This document shows, one piece after another, positions 63,909-64,000 of a stretch of 64,000 nucleotides of DNA. The DNA lies in assembly GCF_009755725.1 (NCBI RefSeq), contig NZ_CP046619.1:2480001-2544000 (forward strand), given 5' to 3'. The position numbers and the translations under genes are program-made. Below the pieces are notes generated by a model. The model was given only the letters and a program-made list of their open reading frames with translations, had not been told where the DNA came from and did no database searches. Each line of letters opens with the position of its first letter. Positions within the stretch are counted from its first letter, which is position 1. This stretch comes from Diaminobutyricimonas sp. LJ205. GTDB lineage: Bacteria; Actinomycetota; Actinomycetes; Actinomycetales; Microbacteriaceae.

Positions 63909-64000
63909 GAAGCGGACGCCTCGTCTTCGGCGCACCTCGCGGAGTCGTATTGCGGAGTCGTCTTGCGGTTGATCTTCTCTCCTCCACAGGGACGGGTTCG

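Overview
The window is a high-GC, densely packed actinobacterial chromosome segment, most likely from the family Microbacteriaceae. The evidence is a mycothiol synthase (mshD) beside glnR, a SenX3-RegX3 two-component system, CarD, a fused ispDF gene, DUF559/AbiEi-type genes and frequent GTG starts. No prophage, insertion sequence, integrase or CRISPR array is visible. Most genes are core housekeeping or ordinary accessory genes.

Layout. 0-10 kb: groEL (cut by the window edge) behind two CIRCE boxes, a DUF3048 lipoprotein, a cold-shock protein, a LytR_C/DUF3263 pair, an orphan haem-binding pair (HmuT-like and HtaA-like), msrB-nitroreductase, a hydrolase, a YdcZ-type transporter and tRNA-Thr. 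10-19 kb: a DsbA-like thioredoxin, a sugar-ABC ATPase, a DUF4032 protein, a secreted EEP-family nuclease/phosphatase, an oxidoreductase with a divergent TetR, and an Lrp regulator divergent from a trans-sulfuration enzyme. 19-27 kb: carD, ispDF-cysS-rlmB, a lipoprotein, regX3-senX3, phoU and gpmA. 27-40 kb: a five-gene minus-strand run (two small membrane proteins, nitrobindin, YgfZ, FUSC), divergent from glnR-mshD-ppk1-Nudix/SixA-pstSCAB. 40-50 kb: GYD protein, tRNA-Lys, RraA-like protein, a MerR pair, a HerA-like ATPase with a macro-like protein, and glyA-folD behind a ZTP riboswitch. 50-64 kb: class II amidotransferase, phoX, a sigma/anti-sigma/sortase F/DUF4397 module, an MFS exporter, purU, a subtilase and nagA.

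How the genes work together. Phosphate: SenX3-RegX3 and PhoU, pstSCAB behind a PHO-box-like repeat, ppk1 with a Nudix/SixA partner, and the PhoX phosphatase form a scattered phosphate regulon. One-carbon metabolism: glyA and folD (riboswitch-controlled) and purU all act on folate one-carbon units. Cell surface: the sigma/anti-sigma pair sits in an operon with sortase F and DUF4397 proteins, and two near-identical promoters probably make it self-regulated.

The most unusual features are: (1) a DUF559 endonuclease-like gene bracketed by two mutually homologous long palindromes in opposite orientation; (2) a dispersed REP-like palindrome family with five copies here, one of them in frame inside mshD as an interdomain linker; (3) a compact trio of a macro-like protein, a HerA-like ATPase and a glycolipid-binding-fold protein; (4) the sigma/sortase/DUF4397 module. 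All calls come from reading the sequence; no database search was run.
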